NCBI GenBank assembly: GCA_035279875.1 | Contig: DATEGX010000415.1 | Location: 1 to 5,313 of the forward strand | Direction: 5' to 3' | From: JAMXLL01 sp035279875 | GTDB taxonomy: Bacteria > Desulfobacterota > Binatia > Binatales > Binataceae | DNA: 5,313 bases | Shown: positions 1 to 5,313 of the stretch, piece after piece | Numbering within the stretch: position 1 is the stretch's first letter | How the letters are laid out: every line of letters begins with the position of its first letter | Translations under genes and position numbers: made by a program | The notes under the pieces: generated by a model | Seen by the model: the letters and a program-made list of their open reading frames with translations, nothing else | Database searches by the model: none | What the model was told of the DNA's origin: nothing

Positions 1-1
1 T

Positions 2-103
2 ATCGACGACCTCATCACTCACCGGATGCCGCTCGAGCGAATCAACGACGCTTTCGACCTTATGCACAGGGGCGAATCGATTCGGAGCGTGGTTATCTAT
101 TAG
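2..103 (+). CDS. Zinc-dependent class III-like alcohol dehydrogenase, C-terminal end only
   Basis: This is a partial gene: only the last 33 codons and the TAG stop lie in the window, in the frame beginning at base 2. The peptide begins IDDLITHRMPL and ends in a DAFDLMHRGESIRSVVIY tail. That pattern (hydrophobic D-L-I-T, then INxAFDLMHxGxSIRxVV) is the usual C-terminus of medium-chain zinc-dependent alcohol dehydrogenases of the class III type, which includes S-(hydroxymethyl)glutathione dehydrogenase and NDMA-dependent relatives. Members oxidise alcohols or the glutathione adduct of formaldehyde with NAD in the cytoplasm. The zinc ligands and the Rossmann fold lie outside the window, so the exact substrate class cannot be decided. 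The lipoprotein gene follows 45 bp downstream on the same strand and could share its transcript. Confidence 0.82.
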   Translation: MDDLITHRMPLERINDAFDLMHRGESIRSVVIY

Positions 104-148
104 CGGCTCCCAGTTGCGTCGCGCCGGTGCCTGACCAAAGATCGAACT

Positions 149-595
149 ATGCTGAGGCTCGGTTGGGTCACGATCGCCGCCGCGGTATGTCTGCTGGCCG
201 GCTGTTCGCTTGGGCATCGCGACCGTCCCTCCGCGCCACAACAATTCCTCGAAGCGTTGGAACGCGGAGATGGTATTCAGGCGGATAGCATCTGGCTCCA
301 GATGACTCCTGCAGATCGGGAAAACCTGGCACACGGCATAGGGCTGAAACGGAAGACCTCGGCCGCTGACATTCGGGCGCAACTGATGGCGCACGATAAC
401 GCTTTGAGCCAGGACAACGAGGCCGAGCCAGGCGGTGCCGAAAATTCCTCCACGGGCGAGGCCGGGAGTCCTGATGCCGAGACGTTCGAAATGCCGGCGG
501 CTGCCACTGATCCGAGGGCAGGGCTCGATGGTCGGCCGAACCTTCCGTCCATAATTCAGCCGCCCGCGGCCGCGCTGATTGACCAGCAGCAATAG
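149..595 (+). CDS. Putative small lipoprotein of unknown function
   Basis: I do not recognise this 148-residue protein as a named family. Residues 1-19 form a classical lipoprotein signal: a short basic start (MLRLGW), a hydrophobic stretch (TIAAAVCLLAG) and the lipobox LLAGC with the lipidated cysteine at residue 19. The mature protein of about 130 residues should be anchored in the inner or outer membrane facing the periplasm. Residues 31-66 look helical (PQQFLEALERGD, then IWLQMTPADRENLAHG) and resemble a small folded unit. Residues 84-120 are acidic and rich in Gly, Ser and Ala, probably a disordered linker. The tail is proline-rich (RPNLPSIIQPP) and ends in DQQQ. No good Shine-Dalgarno sequence precedes the ATG; the nearest purine run is AAAGA at 137-141. 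The lipobox placed directly after this ATG supports the start. An antisense reading frame covers the same DNA but shows no recognisable signal. Confidence 0.75.
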   Translation: MLRLGWVTIAAAVCLLAGCSLGHRDRPSAPQQFLEALERGDGIQADSIWLQMTPADRENLAHGIGLKRKTSAADIRAQLMAHDNALSQDNEAEPGGAENSSTGEAGSPDAETFEMPAAATDPRAGLDGRPNLPSIIQPPAAALIDQQQ

Positions 596-597
596 AA

Positions 598-612
598 GGC
601 GCTTCCTGCGCC
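598..612 (+). terminator. Short GC hairpin just after the lipoprotein stop, possible weak terminator
   Basis: Two bases after the TAG stop at 593-595 there is a perfect 5-bp stem, GGCGC (598-602) with GCGCC (608-612), and a 5-base loop TTCCT. It is followed by ATTCC rather than a run of T, so it is not a canonical Rho-independent terminator. It may instead slow polymerase or protect the 3' end of the transcript. The position directly after the stop is the main support. Confidence 0.3.
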
Positions 613-709
613 ATTCCGGCTTTCGGCGCGAATGCCATGACGCATCTAGCGCGCGATTCACCAAAGAGTCATCTTAGCCAGCACAACCGCCCGTCGGAGA
701 TTCGCGAGC

Positions 710-1864
710 ATGGATTTTGCGTTTAATTCGGACCAGGAATTACTGCGTCAGACGCTTGCGGAATTTTCCGCGCGCGAACTGGCTCCACATTACCTGGCTC
801 GCGACAAGGATGAGGACTTGCCGCGCGAAGTCGTAAGCAAGCTCGCCGGTATGGGGTTATGCGCTCCGATGGTCGGGCAACAATACGGTGGGCAGGAGCT
901 CGACTACGTTTCGCTTGGCATCGCGCACGAGGAGATCGCCCGTGGAGATTTCAACGCGGCCTATATACTACTGCTAAGCGGTTTGGTTGGGGCGATTATC
1001 GCGTCGCAGGGTGACGAGCGCCAGAAGCAGGCGATATTGCCGCCGATTTGCCGCGGCGAAGTGGTGCCAGCGCTCGGCGTTACCGAACCTACAGGCGGAT
1101 CCGACGCGGCGCATGTCAAGCTGGCAGCCCGGCGCGAGGGCGACGGCTACATTCTTGACGGCGAGAAGACTTCGATTTCATTCGCCTCGTGGGCGGACAC
1201 GGTACTAGTCATGGCTCGTACCGGAACGTACGAGCAGGGCGCGCGAGGTGTCAGCGCGTTCTACATTGACCTGCATTCGCCGGGGGTCAGCCGTAACCGC
1301 TTCAAAGACCTCGGTTCTCGCGCCATTGGTCGTGGCCAGCTTTTCTTCGATTCCGTGCGAGTTGGAGCGAACGCGCGAATCGGCGGCGAGGGCGCGGGTT
1401 TCGTGCAGGTGATGCAGGGCTTCGATTTCAGCCGCTCGATGATCGGTTTGATGTGTATCGGTGCGGCGCAGCAGAGCGTCGAGGAAACCTGCAAGTATGT
1501 CGCGGATCGCCAGGCCTTCGGCGGCAGCCTCGCTCGCTTTGAAGGCATCTCGTTCCCATTGGCCGAGGCGGCGATAAAGCTGCGCGCGGCGCGCCTGTTG
1601 TGCTACGAGGCGCTTTGGCTCAAAGACCAGGGCAAACCGCACGGATGGATTGCGGCGGGAGCAAAATGGTGGGCTCCGGAGCTCGCCGCCCAGGTGCTTC
1701 ATCAATGCCTGCTGCTGCATGGACATATGGGATTCAGCATGGACTCACCACACCAGCAGCGGATGCGCGACGTCATTGGGCTCGAGATTGGCGACGGCAC
1801 CGCCCAAATCATGAAACTGCTGGTAGCGCGCGCGATTCTGGGCAACGTTGCCCGCGGCTACTGA
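710..1864 (+). CDS. Acyl-CoA dehydrogenase, resembling cyclohexanecarboxyl-CoA dehydrogenases
   Basis: This 384-residue flavoprotein has the full length and order of the acyl-CoA dehydrogenase family: an N-terminal helical domain (about 1-115), a middle beta domain with the FAD/substrate motif VTEPTGGSD (124-132), and a C-terminal helical domain (about 228-384) with RQAFGG (267-272), QCLLLHGHMGF (332-342) and RMRDVIGLEIGDGTAQI. Such enzymes oxidise acyl-CoA thioesters with FAD and pass electrons to ETF in the cytoplasm. Two positions are unusual. The catalytic glutamate of the common YEGT motif is replaced by Asp362 in GDGT, and the aromatic residue of the GxKxW-I-S/T motif is Ser155 (GEKTSIS, 151-157). 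From memory, both are found in cyclohexanecarboxyl-CoA dehydrogenase (AliB-like) relatives, so a branched or alicyclic acyl-CoA substrate is plausible but unproven. GGAGA at 696-700, nine bases before the ATG, fixes the start. It converges on the methyltransferase 29 bp away. Confidence 0.92.
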   Translation: MDFAFNSDQELLRQTLAEFSARELAPHYLARDKDEDLPREVVSKLAGMGLCAPMVGQQYGGQELDYVSLGIAHEEIARGDFNAAYILLLSGLVGAIIASQGDERQKQAILPPICRGEVVPALGVTEPTGGSDAAHVKLAARREGDGYILDGEKTSISFASWADTVLVMARTGTYEQGARGVSAFYIDLHSPGVSRNRFKDLGSRAIGRGQLFFDSVRVGANARIGGEGAGFVQVMQGFDFSRSMIGLMCIGAAQQSVEETCKYVADRQAFGGSLARFEGISFPLAEAAIKLRAARLLCYEALWLKDQGKPHGWIAAGAKWWAPELAAQVLHQCLLLHGHMGFSMDSPHQQRMRDVIGLEIGDGTAQIMKLLVARAILGNVARGY

Positions 1865-1877
1865 CGCCTGTGGCGTC
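1863..1877 (+). terminator. Perfect hairpin between convergent genes, possible bidirectional terminator
   Basis: GACGCC (1863-1868) and GGCGTC (1872-1877) form a perfect 6-bp stem closed by the 3-base loop TGT. The stem begins inside the TGA stop of the acyl-CoA dehydrogenase and lies in the 29-bp gap before the convergent methyltransferase stop. On the + strand it is followed by TTCCCT, a weak pyrimidine tract. On the - strand there is no T-run. Its placement between two convergent stops favours a terminator or transcript-end role, but the missing U tract keeps confidence low. Confidence 0.4.
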
Positions 1878-1893
1878 TTCCCTAAGGCTTGAA

Positions 1894-2658
1894 CTAAATG
1901 TGCGCAGCGAAGCGCAGGCGGATGTAGTCACCGGTCCAGCGGCCTTGCTCGTCGCACAGTACCGGGCGCAGCATCTCGACGACTTCGTCAAGCGCTCCGG
2001 TGCGCTGGTCTGCGGGTAGCTTGTCGAAAAAGCCTGCGGTGAACACTTCGAGCCAGCCCGCCATGTTGGTCGGCAGCGGCGTCGGGCGCGGGATGAGCTC
2101 GATATAGTCAATCTTGAACCCGCCCCGCTCCAGGCGGCCACGATAGTCGTCGACAGTGGGGAAGTACCATGGAATCATCGGCTTGATGTCGATTCCGTGG
2201 CGCGCCATCACGGCCATAATCGCCACGGTGATGGCCGCGACGCATCCATGGCCACCCATCTCGGCAACGAAGCGCCCTCGCGGCTTGAGCGCCCGCGCGA
2301 CGCCGGCAATCACCGCGTCCGGGTCCGACTTCATCCAGTGAAGCGCGGCATTGGAGAATACCGCGTCGAATTCGCGGTCGAACGAGAGATGCATTCCGTC
2401 CATCAGGCGCGCATCCAGGCCGCGTTTTCTTGCCGCATCGACCATATCGGGCGCGCCGTCGACGCCGACGATGGTGGCGCCGGCCTCGGCAATCTTCTCG
2501 GTGAGCACGCCGTCGCCACAGGCCAAGTCCAGAATCCGTTCGCCCCGCGCGGGTTTGAGCAAATCGAGCACCGGTAGCCCCAAGGCCGGAACGAAATGAG
2601 CATGCCGGGCATAGTTGTCGGCTTGCCAGGTTTGAGTTGTCTTATCTTCGCTGGTCAT
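1894..2658 (-). CDS. Class I SAM-dependent methyltransferase, trans-aconitate methyltransferase-like
   Basis: This 254-residue cytoplasmic protein has a Rossmann-type methyltransferase domain over about residues 35-135. Motif I is ILDLACGDG (42-50), the SAM-ribose-binding acidic residue is Asp67 in VGVDGAP, and motif IV-V is DAVFSNAALHWM (98-109), followed by KPRGRFVAEMGG (125-135). The SNAALHW signature and the tail with WYFPTVDDYRGRLERGGF (164-181) are typical of the Tam-like branch, which includes trans-aconitate 2-methyltransferase and many uncharacterised relatives. The methyl acceptor cannot be read from the sequence, so 'Tam' is a similarity and not a function. The ATG is preceded by GAGG only four bases away. 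The next methionine (residue 72) falls after motif I and is therefore not a credible start. The gene stands downstream of the bactofilin on the same strand but has a 99-bp leader with promoter-like elements of its own. Confidence 0.88.
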   Translation of the reverse strand: MTSEDKTTQTWQADNYARHAHFVPALGLPVLDLLKPARGERILDLACGDGVLTEKIAEAGATIVGVDGAPDMVDAARKRGLDARLMDGMHLSFDREFDAVFSNAALHWMKSDPDAVIAGVARALKPRGRFVAEMGGHGCVAAITVAIMAVMARHGIDIKPMIPWYFPTVDDYRGRLERGGFKIDYIELIPRPTPLPTNMAGWLEVFTAGFFDKLPADQRTGALDEVVEMLRPVLCDEQGRWTGDYIRLRFAAHI

Positions 2659-2683
2659 CGAACCTCGGAGCGCGAGCGAACTG

Positions 2684-2713
2684 ATTGTAGCTGACGCGTC
2701 ACGGTGTTTTATC
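2684..2713 (-). promoter_or_regulatory. Candidate promoter and palindromic operator of the methyltransferase
   Basis: Read on the - strand, TACAAT (2689 down to 2684) matches five of six bases of a sigma-70 -10 box, but no good -35 box lies 16-18 bp upstream. A second weak candidate places GATAAA (2713-2708) 16 bp after TTGCGG (2735-2730). Between the two -10 candidates lies a perfect 10-bp palindrome TGACGCGTCA (2692-2701), which could be a regulator site. If TACAAT is used, the leader before the ATG would be only about 20 bases. GC-rich bacteria often diverge from this consensus, so this is a suggestion. Confidence 0.3.
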
Positions 2714-2742
2714 CGAGCGGTGCTGTTTACCGCAAGACTCGG
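2713..2742 (-). other. Imperfect hairpin downstream of the bactofilin gene
   Basis: GCGGT (2717-2721) pairs with ACCGC (2729-2733) around a 7-base loop. The outer bases CCGA (2713-2716) pair with TCGG (2739-2742), leaving a 5-base bulge at 2734-2738. It lies 15 bases past the bactofilin stop on the - strand, where a terminator would be expected. On that strand the stem is followed by ATAAAACACC and not by a T-run, so intrinsic termination is unlikely. It also overlaps one candidate promoter of the methyltransferase. Confidence 0.25.
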
Positions 2743-2757
2743 GAGACAGTGCGGCGC

Positions 2758-3237
2758 TCACGATTCGACGGTTTGGGGTTCGACCCGTCGGCCGATGCGC
2801 AGATCGCCGTTGAGCCAGGCTCCCTCACAAACTGTCAGCTTGTCCGCCTCGATGTTTCCCTTTAAGCGCGAGCGCGGCCCCAGAACCACCGAGCTGGAAT
2901 CCGTGATGTCACCGTTGAGCGTGCCGAGCACCACCAGTCGTGGGGAACGCACCCGGCCATCGACTGAGCCCTCTTCAGCTATTACAACGAGGTCGCCGGA
3001 AACGACTTCACCACGCAAGTGCCCTTCGATGCGGACCGGTTCCTGAAAGACCAGGCGGCCGGAGACGTTAACGTTGCGGTTTACCGCGACGCGAGTGCGC
3101 TCCCCGGCCCACGATGGAGCCGACGAATCTGACAACGATACCTGTGCTCGCGGGCCAGCCGAGTTCGAGTTACCGCCGGGTAAACCGGGAGTAGGCGCTC
3201 GTCCACCCGTAGCTAATCTTGGATCCAGTGCGCGCAT
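2758..3237 (-). CDS. Bactofilin family cytoskeletal protein
   Basis: This is a 159-residue protein. Residues 1-50 are rich in Gly, Pro and Ser and probably disordered. Residues 52-148 form a bactofilin (DUF583) beta-helix. It opens with VNRNVNVSGRLVF and shows the repeating G-x-hydrophobic turns GEV, GRV, GDI, GNI and GDL at Gly76, Gly94, Gly109, Gly127 and Gly144, spaced 15-18 residues. Bactofilins self-assemble without nucleotide into filaments at the inner membrane and organise cell-wall enzymes, stalks or other polar structures. The frame stays open up to 3537, but that part lies over dppF, so the ATG at 3237 is preferred; it falls 16 bases after the dppF TAG. An alternative ATG at 3291 would overlap dppF by 38 bases. 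The only SD-like element is a G-run (3246-3242) four bases before the ATG. A function linked to the importer is not implied by the family. Confidence 0.87.
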   Translation of the reverse strand: MRALDPRLATGGRAPTPGLPGGNSNSAGPRAQVSLSDSSAPSWAGERTRVAVNRNVNVSGRLVFQEPVRIEGHLRGEVVSGDLVVIAEEGSVDGRVRSPRLVVLGTLNGDITDSSSVVLGPRSRLKGNIEADKLTVCEGAWLNGDLRIGRRVEPQTVES

Positions 3238-3241
3238 TATG

Positions 3242-3267
3242 CCCCCGCGGGCCCTATGGTGCGGGGA
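3242..3267 (-). promoter_or_regulatory. Hairpin spanning the dppF stop and sequestering the bactofilin ribosome site
   Basis: On the - strand transcript, CCCCGC (3266-3261), within the last codons of dppF, pairs perfectly with GCGGGG (3248-3243); a T-G pair can extend it by one. The 12-base loop contains the dppF TAG stop (3256-3254). The 3' arm is the only Shine-Dalgarno-like purine run ahead of the bactofilin ATG (3237). A ribosome finishing dppF would open the stem, so this has the geometry of a translational coupling device. Pairing is seen in the sequence; the role is inferred. Confidence 0.45.
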
Positions 3268-4282
3268 ATACGTGGCAGGCGACGGCATGCCCCCGGTGCC
3301 CCGCAGCCAAAGACGGTTCGACCCGTTTGCAGATATCTTTCGCATAAGGGCATCGCGGATGGAAGCTGCATCCGGAAGGCGGGTCAAGCGGGCTGGGCAC
3401 TTCGCCCGGCAGCTTGATTCGCTCGGTCCGTGCCCCGGCGTCAATCTGCGGTATAGCCGAGAGCAATGCGCGCGTGTAGGGATGGCATGGATTAGCGTAG
3501 ATATCATCACGGTCGGCGAGCTCGACGATTTTCCCAAGGTACATGATCGCGACCCGCTGACTGATGTGCTCGACCACGCGCAAATCGTGCGCGATGAAAA
3601 GATAAGTCAGCCGCAATTGCTCCTGCAGGTCCTGCAGCAAATTGATGATCTGCGCCTGGATTGAAACGTCGAGTGCCGAGACCGGCTCGTCGAGCACCAG
3701 GAAGCGCGGGCCTACCGCCAGCGCGCGCGCGATCCCGATGCGCTGGCGCTGGCCACCCGAGAATTCATGCGGATAGCGATCCAGCGCGTCGGCCCCCAAC
3801 CCGACCATCTGCAGAAGCTCGCGAATCCGCTGCTCCTTCTCTTGTCCACGCGCGAGCCCGTGGATTTCGATGCCCTCGGCGACAATCGCACGCACTCGCA
3901 TCCGTGGATTGAGCGACGAGTAGGGGTCCTGAAAAACGAGCTGCATTTCGCGGCGGAGATGGCGCAGCTCCCGGCGCGACAGAGCACCTAGTTCCCGTCC
4001 ATCGAAAAACACCTGGCCGTTGGTCGGTTCGATCAGGCGAAGAATCAGTCTTCCGAGCGTGGACTTGCCGGAGCCGGATTCGCCCACCAGTCCGAGCGTT
4101 TCACCGGTGTCGATTTTGAGCGTGACACCGTCTACAGCTTTCACGGTTAGGCGTTTTTGGCCTAACAGACCTTCGGAACCGGCAGGAAATTCCTTGCGGA
4201 GACCCGAGCAACGTACCAACTCGCTCGTGCTCGGATTCATAGCCGAAGCGGTCGCGCGATCAGACACGGATGCAGGCGACAT
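3254..4282 (-). CDS. dppF: Peptide/nickel-type ABC importer ATPase, DppF/OppF-like
   Basis: This 342-residue ATPase should be one of two unequal nucleotide-binding subunits that power a Dpp/Opp-type importer at the inner face of the cytoplasmic membrane. Visible motifs are Walker A GESGSGKS (67-74), Q-loop Gln118 in FQDP, signature FSGGQRQ (174-180), Walker B FLVLDE (194-199), D-loop SALD (202-205) and switch His232. The C-terminal oligopeptide-transporter extension has PSPLDPPSGC followed by cysteines 305, 311, 318 and 336. The substrate (peptide, nickel, opine or sugar) cannot be told from the ATPase. The first ATG overlaps the upstream dppD stop by 23 bases; an ATG at codon 15 (4240) would instead sit 19 bp after that stop and gives a more usual N-terminus. 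Neither has a clear Shine-Dalgarno sequence, so the start is uncertain. The bactofilin follows 16 bp downstream. Confidence 0.93.
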   Translation of the reverse strand: MSPASVSDRATASAMNPSTSELVRCSGLRKEFPAGSEGLLGQKRLTVKAVDGVTLKIDTGETLGLVGESGSGKSTLGRLILRLIEPTNGQVFFDGRELGALSRRELRHLRREMQLVFQDPYSSLNPRMRVRAIVAEGIEIHGLARGQEKEQRIRELLQMVGLGADALDRYPHEFSGGQRQRIGIARALAVGPRFLVLDEPVSALDVSIQAQIINLLQDLQEQLRLTYLFIAHDLRVVEHISQRVAIMYLGKIVELADRDDIYANPCHPYTRALLSAIPQIDAGARTERIKLPGEVPSPLDPPSGCSFHPRCPYAKDICKRVEPSLAAGHRGHAVACHVFPAP

Positions 4283-5222
4283 GATGGCCCGGGGCTTTCT
4301 CCTCCAACGGCGGATCGATGCGCGTGCAGTCGTCGATCACGATTGGGCAGCGCGGATGGAATCTGCACCCGGCCGGCGGGTTCATCGCACTAGGTATCAG
4401 TCCGGGAATTGCCTGGAGCCGGCGGTGGCGGCCGCCGTCGGCTCCGGGAATCGAGGCAAGCAGTCCCTTCGTGTAGGGGCATAGCGGATTGCGGAACAGT
4501 TCGGCGGCAGAAGTCCTTTCCATCACCCGTGCCGCATAGAGGATCACCACGTCGTCGGCGTATTGCGCGACGATGCCCAGATCGTGTGTTACCAGTATGA
4601 CGGCGAGACCAAGCCGCACCTGCAGGTCGCGGATCAAGTCGAGGATCTGCGCCTGGATAGTCACGTCCAACGCCGTCGTTGGCTCGTCGGCGATCAATAC
4701 CTGCGGATTACAGGCGAGCGCCATCGCGATCATGACCCGCTGCCGCATTCCGCCGGAAAGCTGGTGCGGGTAGTCGTCGATGCGGCGCTCGGGGTCCGCG
4801 ATCCCGACCATCCGCAGCGCCTCTACGGTGCGTTCGCGGGTCTCGTGACGGTTGGTGCGCTGATGGAGCCGGACCGCCTCCCCGACCTGGTTGCCGATGG
4901 TAAAGACGGGATTCAGCGAGGTCATCGGCTCCTGAAAGATCATCGCGATCCGCGCACCCCGAATTGCTCGCATCTCCGCCTCACTCAACCGCAACAAGTC
5001 GGCGCCGTCGAAGACGATTGAGCCGCTGGTGACGCGGGCGCCCTCAGGCAGAAGCCGCATGATCGATAGCACGCTAACGGTCTTGCCGGAGCCGGACTCG
5101 CCCACCAGTCCGGTCAGACGGCCAGGCGCGACCGAGAAGCTGACGCCGTCCACGGCACGTACTTCTCCATCCGGGGTGAAAAACGACGTCCGCAGGTCGT
5201 TTACTTCGAGCAGGGTTTGCAC
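4260..5222 (-). CDS. dppD: Peptide/nickel-type ABC importer ATPase, DppD/OppD-like
   Basis: This 320-residue ATPase should pair with the DppF-like subunit encoded next to it. Motifs in order are Walker A GESGSGKT (41-48), Q-loop Gln97 in FQEPMTSLNP, signature LSGGMRQ (155-161), Walker B VLIADE (175-180), D-loop TALD (183-186) and switch His213. The C-terminal extension carries IPSAMNPPAGC and cysteines 286, 292, 299 and 317. FQEPMTSLNP and LSGGMRQR are characteristic of the D subunit, as FQDPYSSLNP and FSGGQRQR are of the F subunit. The start is a GTG. An in-frame TAA lies at 5237-5235, so no longer start is possible, and GGGCGG just upstream is a weak ribosome site. Length is typical of the family. 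The matching permease and binding-protein genes are absent here and would be expected past the right edge. Confidence 0.93.
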   Translation of the reverse strand: MQTLLEVNDLRTSFFTPDGEVRAVDGVSFSVAPGRLTGLVGESGSGKTVSVLSIMRLLPEGARVTSGSIVFDGADLLRLSEAEMRAIRGARIAMIFQEPMTSLNPVFTIGNQVGEAVRLHQRTNRHETRERTVEALRMVGIADPERRIDDYPHQLSGGMRQRVMIAMALACNPQVLIADEPTTALDVTIQAQILDLIRDLQVRLGLAVILVTHDLGIVAQYADDVVILYAARVMERTSAAELFRNPLCPYTKGLLASIPGADGGRHRRLQAIPGLIPSAMNPPAGCRFHPRCPIVIDDCTRIDPPLEEKAPGHHVACIRV

Positions 5223-5237
5223 TCGCCGCCCACGTTA

Positions 5238-5313
5238 GCATCCTGCGCCGCCGCCTCGAAAGACGGCCCGCTGCTTGAGTTTTGCCTCTTCGGAAATGCG
5301 ACGGCAAGCTTTC
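5238..5313 (-). other. Window edge upstream of dppD, possibly the end of another gene
   Basis: The last 76 bases cannot be assigned. On the - strand two frames are open to the edge. One ends in a TAA at 5237-5235, 12 bases before the dppD GTG (peptide tail AVFRGGGAGC). The other runs into dppD and stops at 5203-5201 (tail GGECKPCSK) and has more GC-rich third positions. Neither resembles the C-terminus of a DppC permease, which would be the usual neighbour. It may be an intergenic leader instead. Confidence 0.2.

Noticed and set aside
168..638. A 156-residue antisense frame opposite the lipoprotein, and a 91-residue one within it
   Set aside because: The opposite strand has a clean lipobox signal, while these frames show Arg/Pro/Ser-rich composition and no domain or ribosome site.
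637..672. Inverted repeat ATGAC (637-641) and GTCAT (668-672) ahead of the acyl-CoA dehydrogenase
   Set aside because: Only 5 bp per arm, 26 bp apart; expected by chance, with no promoter elements at suitable spacing.
2197..2577. A 126-residue + strand frame opposite the methyltransferase
   Set aside because: His/Arg-rich shadow frame; the - strand has full SAM-binding motifs.
2713..2742. Hairpin after the bactofilin as an intrinsic terminator
   Set aside because: The stem is bulged and is followed on the - strand by an A-rich rather than T-rich tract, so I list it only as a hairpin.
3238..3537. A 100-residue N-terminal extension of the bactofilin
   Set aside because: It lies entirely over the 3' end of dppF in another frame, is Arg/Ser/Pro-rich and has no domain. 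Bactofilin domains start well after the ATG at 3237.
3074..3664. A 196-residue + strand frame across the bactofilin and the 3' end of dppF
   Set aside because: It is a shadow of two well-supported genes with conserved motifs on the other strand.
3661..4760. Similar DNA stretches in the two ATPase genes as a possible repeat
   Set aside because: The similarity follows the shared Walker B and signature motifs of paralogous proteins and is not a DNA repeat.
4563..5021. A 152-residue + strand frame opposite dppD
   Set aside because: It is the complement of the Walker B and signature region of the ATPase and has no recognisable protein features.

Overview
This window comes from a GC-rich bacterial chromosome. 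It looks like ordinary catabolic and housekeeping DNA: no mobile element, CRISPR array, tRNA or rRNA is visible. A lipobox lipoprotein, a bactofilin, an acyl-CoA dehydrogenase of the alicyclic-acid type and a Dpp/Opp-type importer together suggest a Gram-negative, metabolically versatile free-living bacterium, such as a soil proteobacterium or an uncultured lineage like Binatota or Desulfobacterota. This placement is inference and its confidence is low, because no marker gene is present.

The left part (1-1864) reads on the + strand. It holds the last 33 codons of a zinc-dependent class III-like alcohol dehydrogenase, then a 148-residue lipoprotein of unknown function 45 bp downstream. After a 114-bp gap comes a complete 384-residue acyl-CoA dehydrogenase with a good Shine-Dalgarno sequence. 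Its active-site motif reads GDGT instead of the usual YEGT. A short perfect hairpin overlaps its stop codon.

The right part (1894-5313) reads on the - strand. From right to left it holds the two ATPases of a peptide/nickel-type ABC importer (DppD-like, then DppF-like, overlapping by 23 bp). A bactofilin starts only 16 bp after the DppF stop. After a 99-bp gap with promoter-like elements there is a Tam-like SAM-dependent methyltransferase that converges on the acyl-CoA dehydrogenase. The permeases and the binding protein of the importer are not in the window and would be expected beyond its right edge.

The two ATPases would form the nucleotide-binding pair of a single importer. Each carries a C-terminal four-cysteine cluster with identical spacing. 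The bactofilin seems to be the last gene of that operon, and a strong RNA hairpin at its translation start may couple its translation to dppF. I found no clearly novel multi-gene system. The points most worth a second look are the altered active site of the acyl-CoA dehydrogenase, the dppF-bactofilin junction and the unrecognised lipoprotein.
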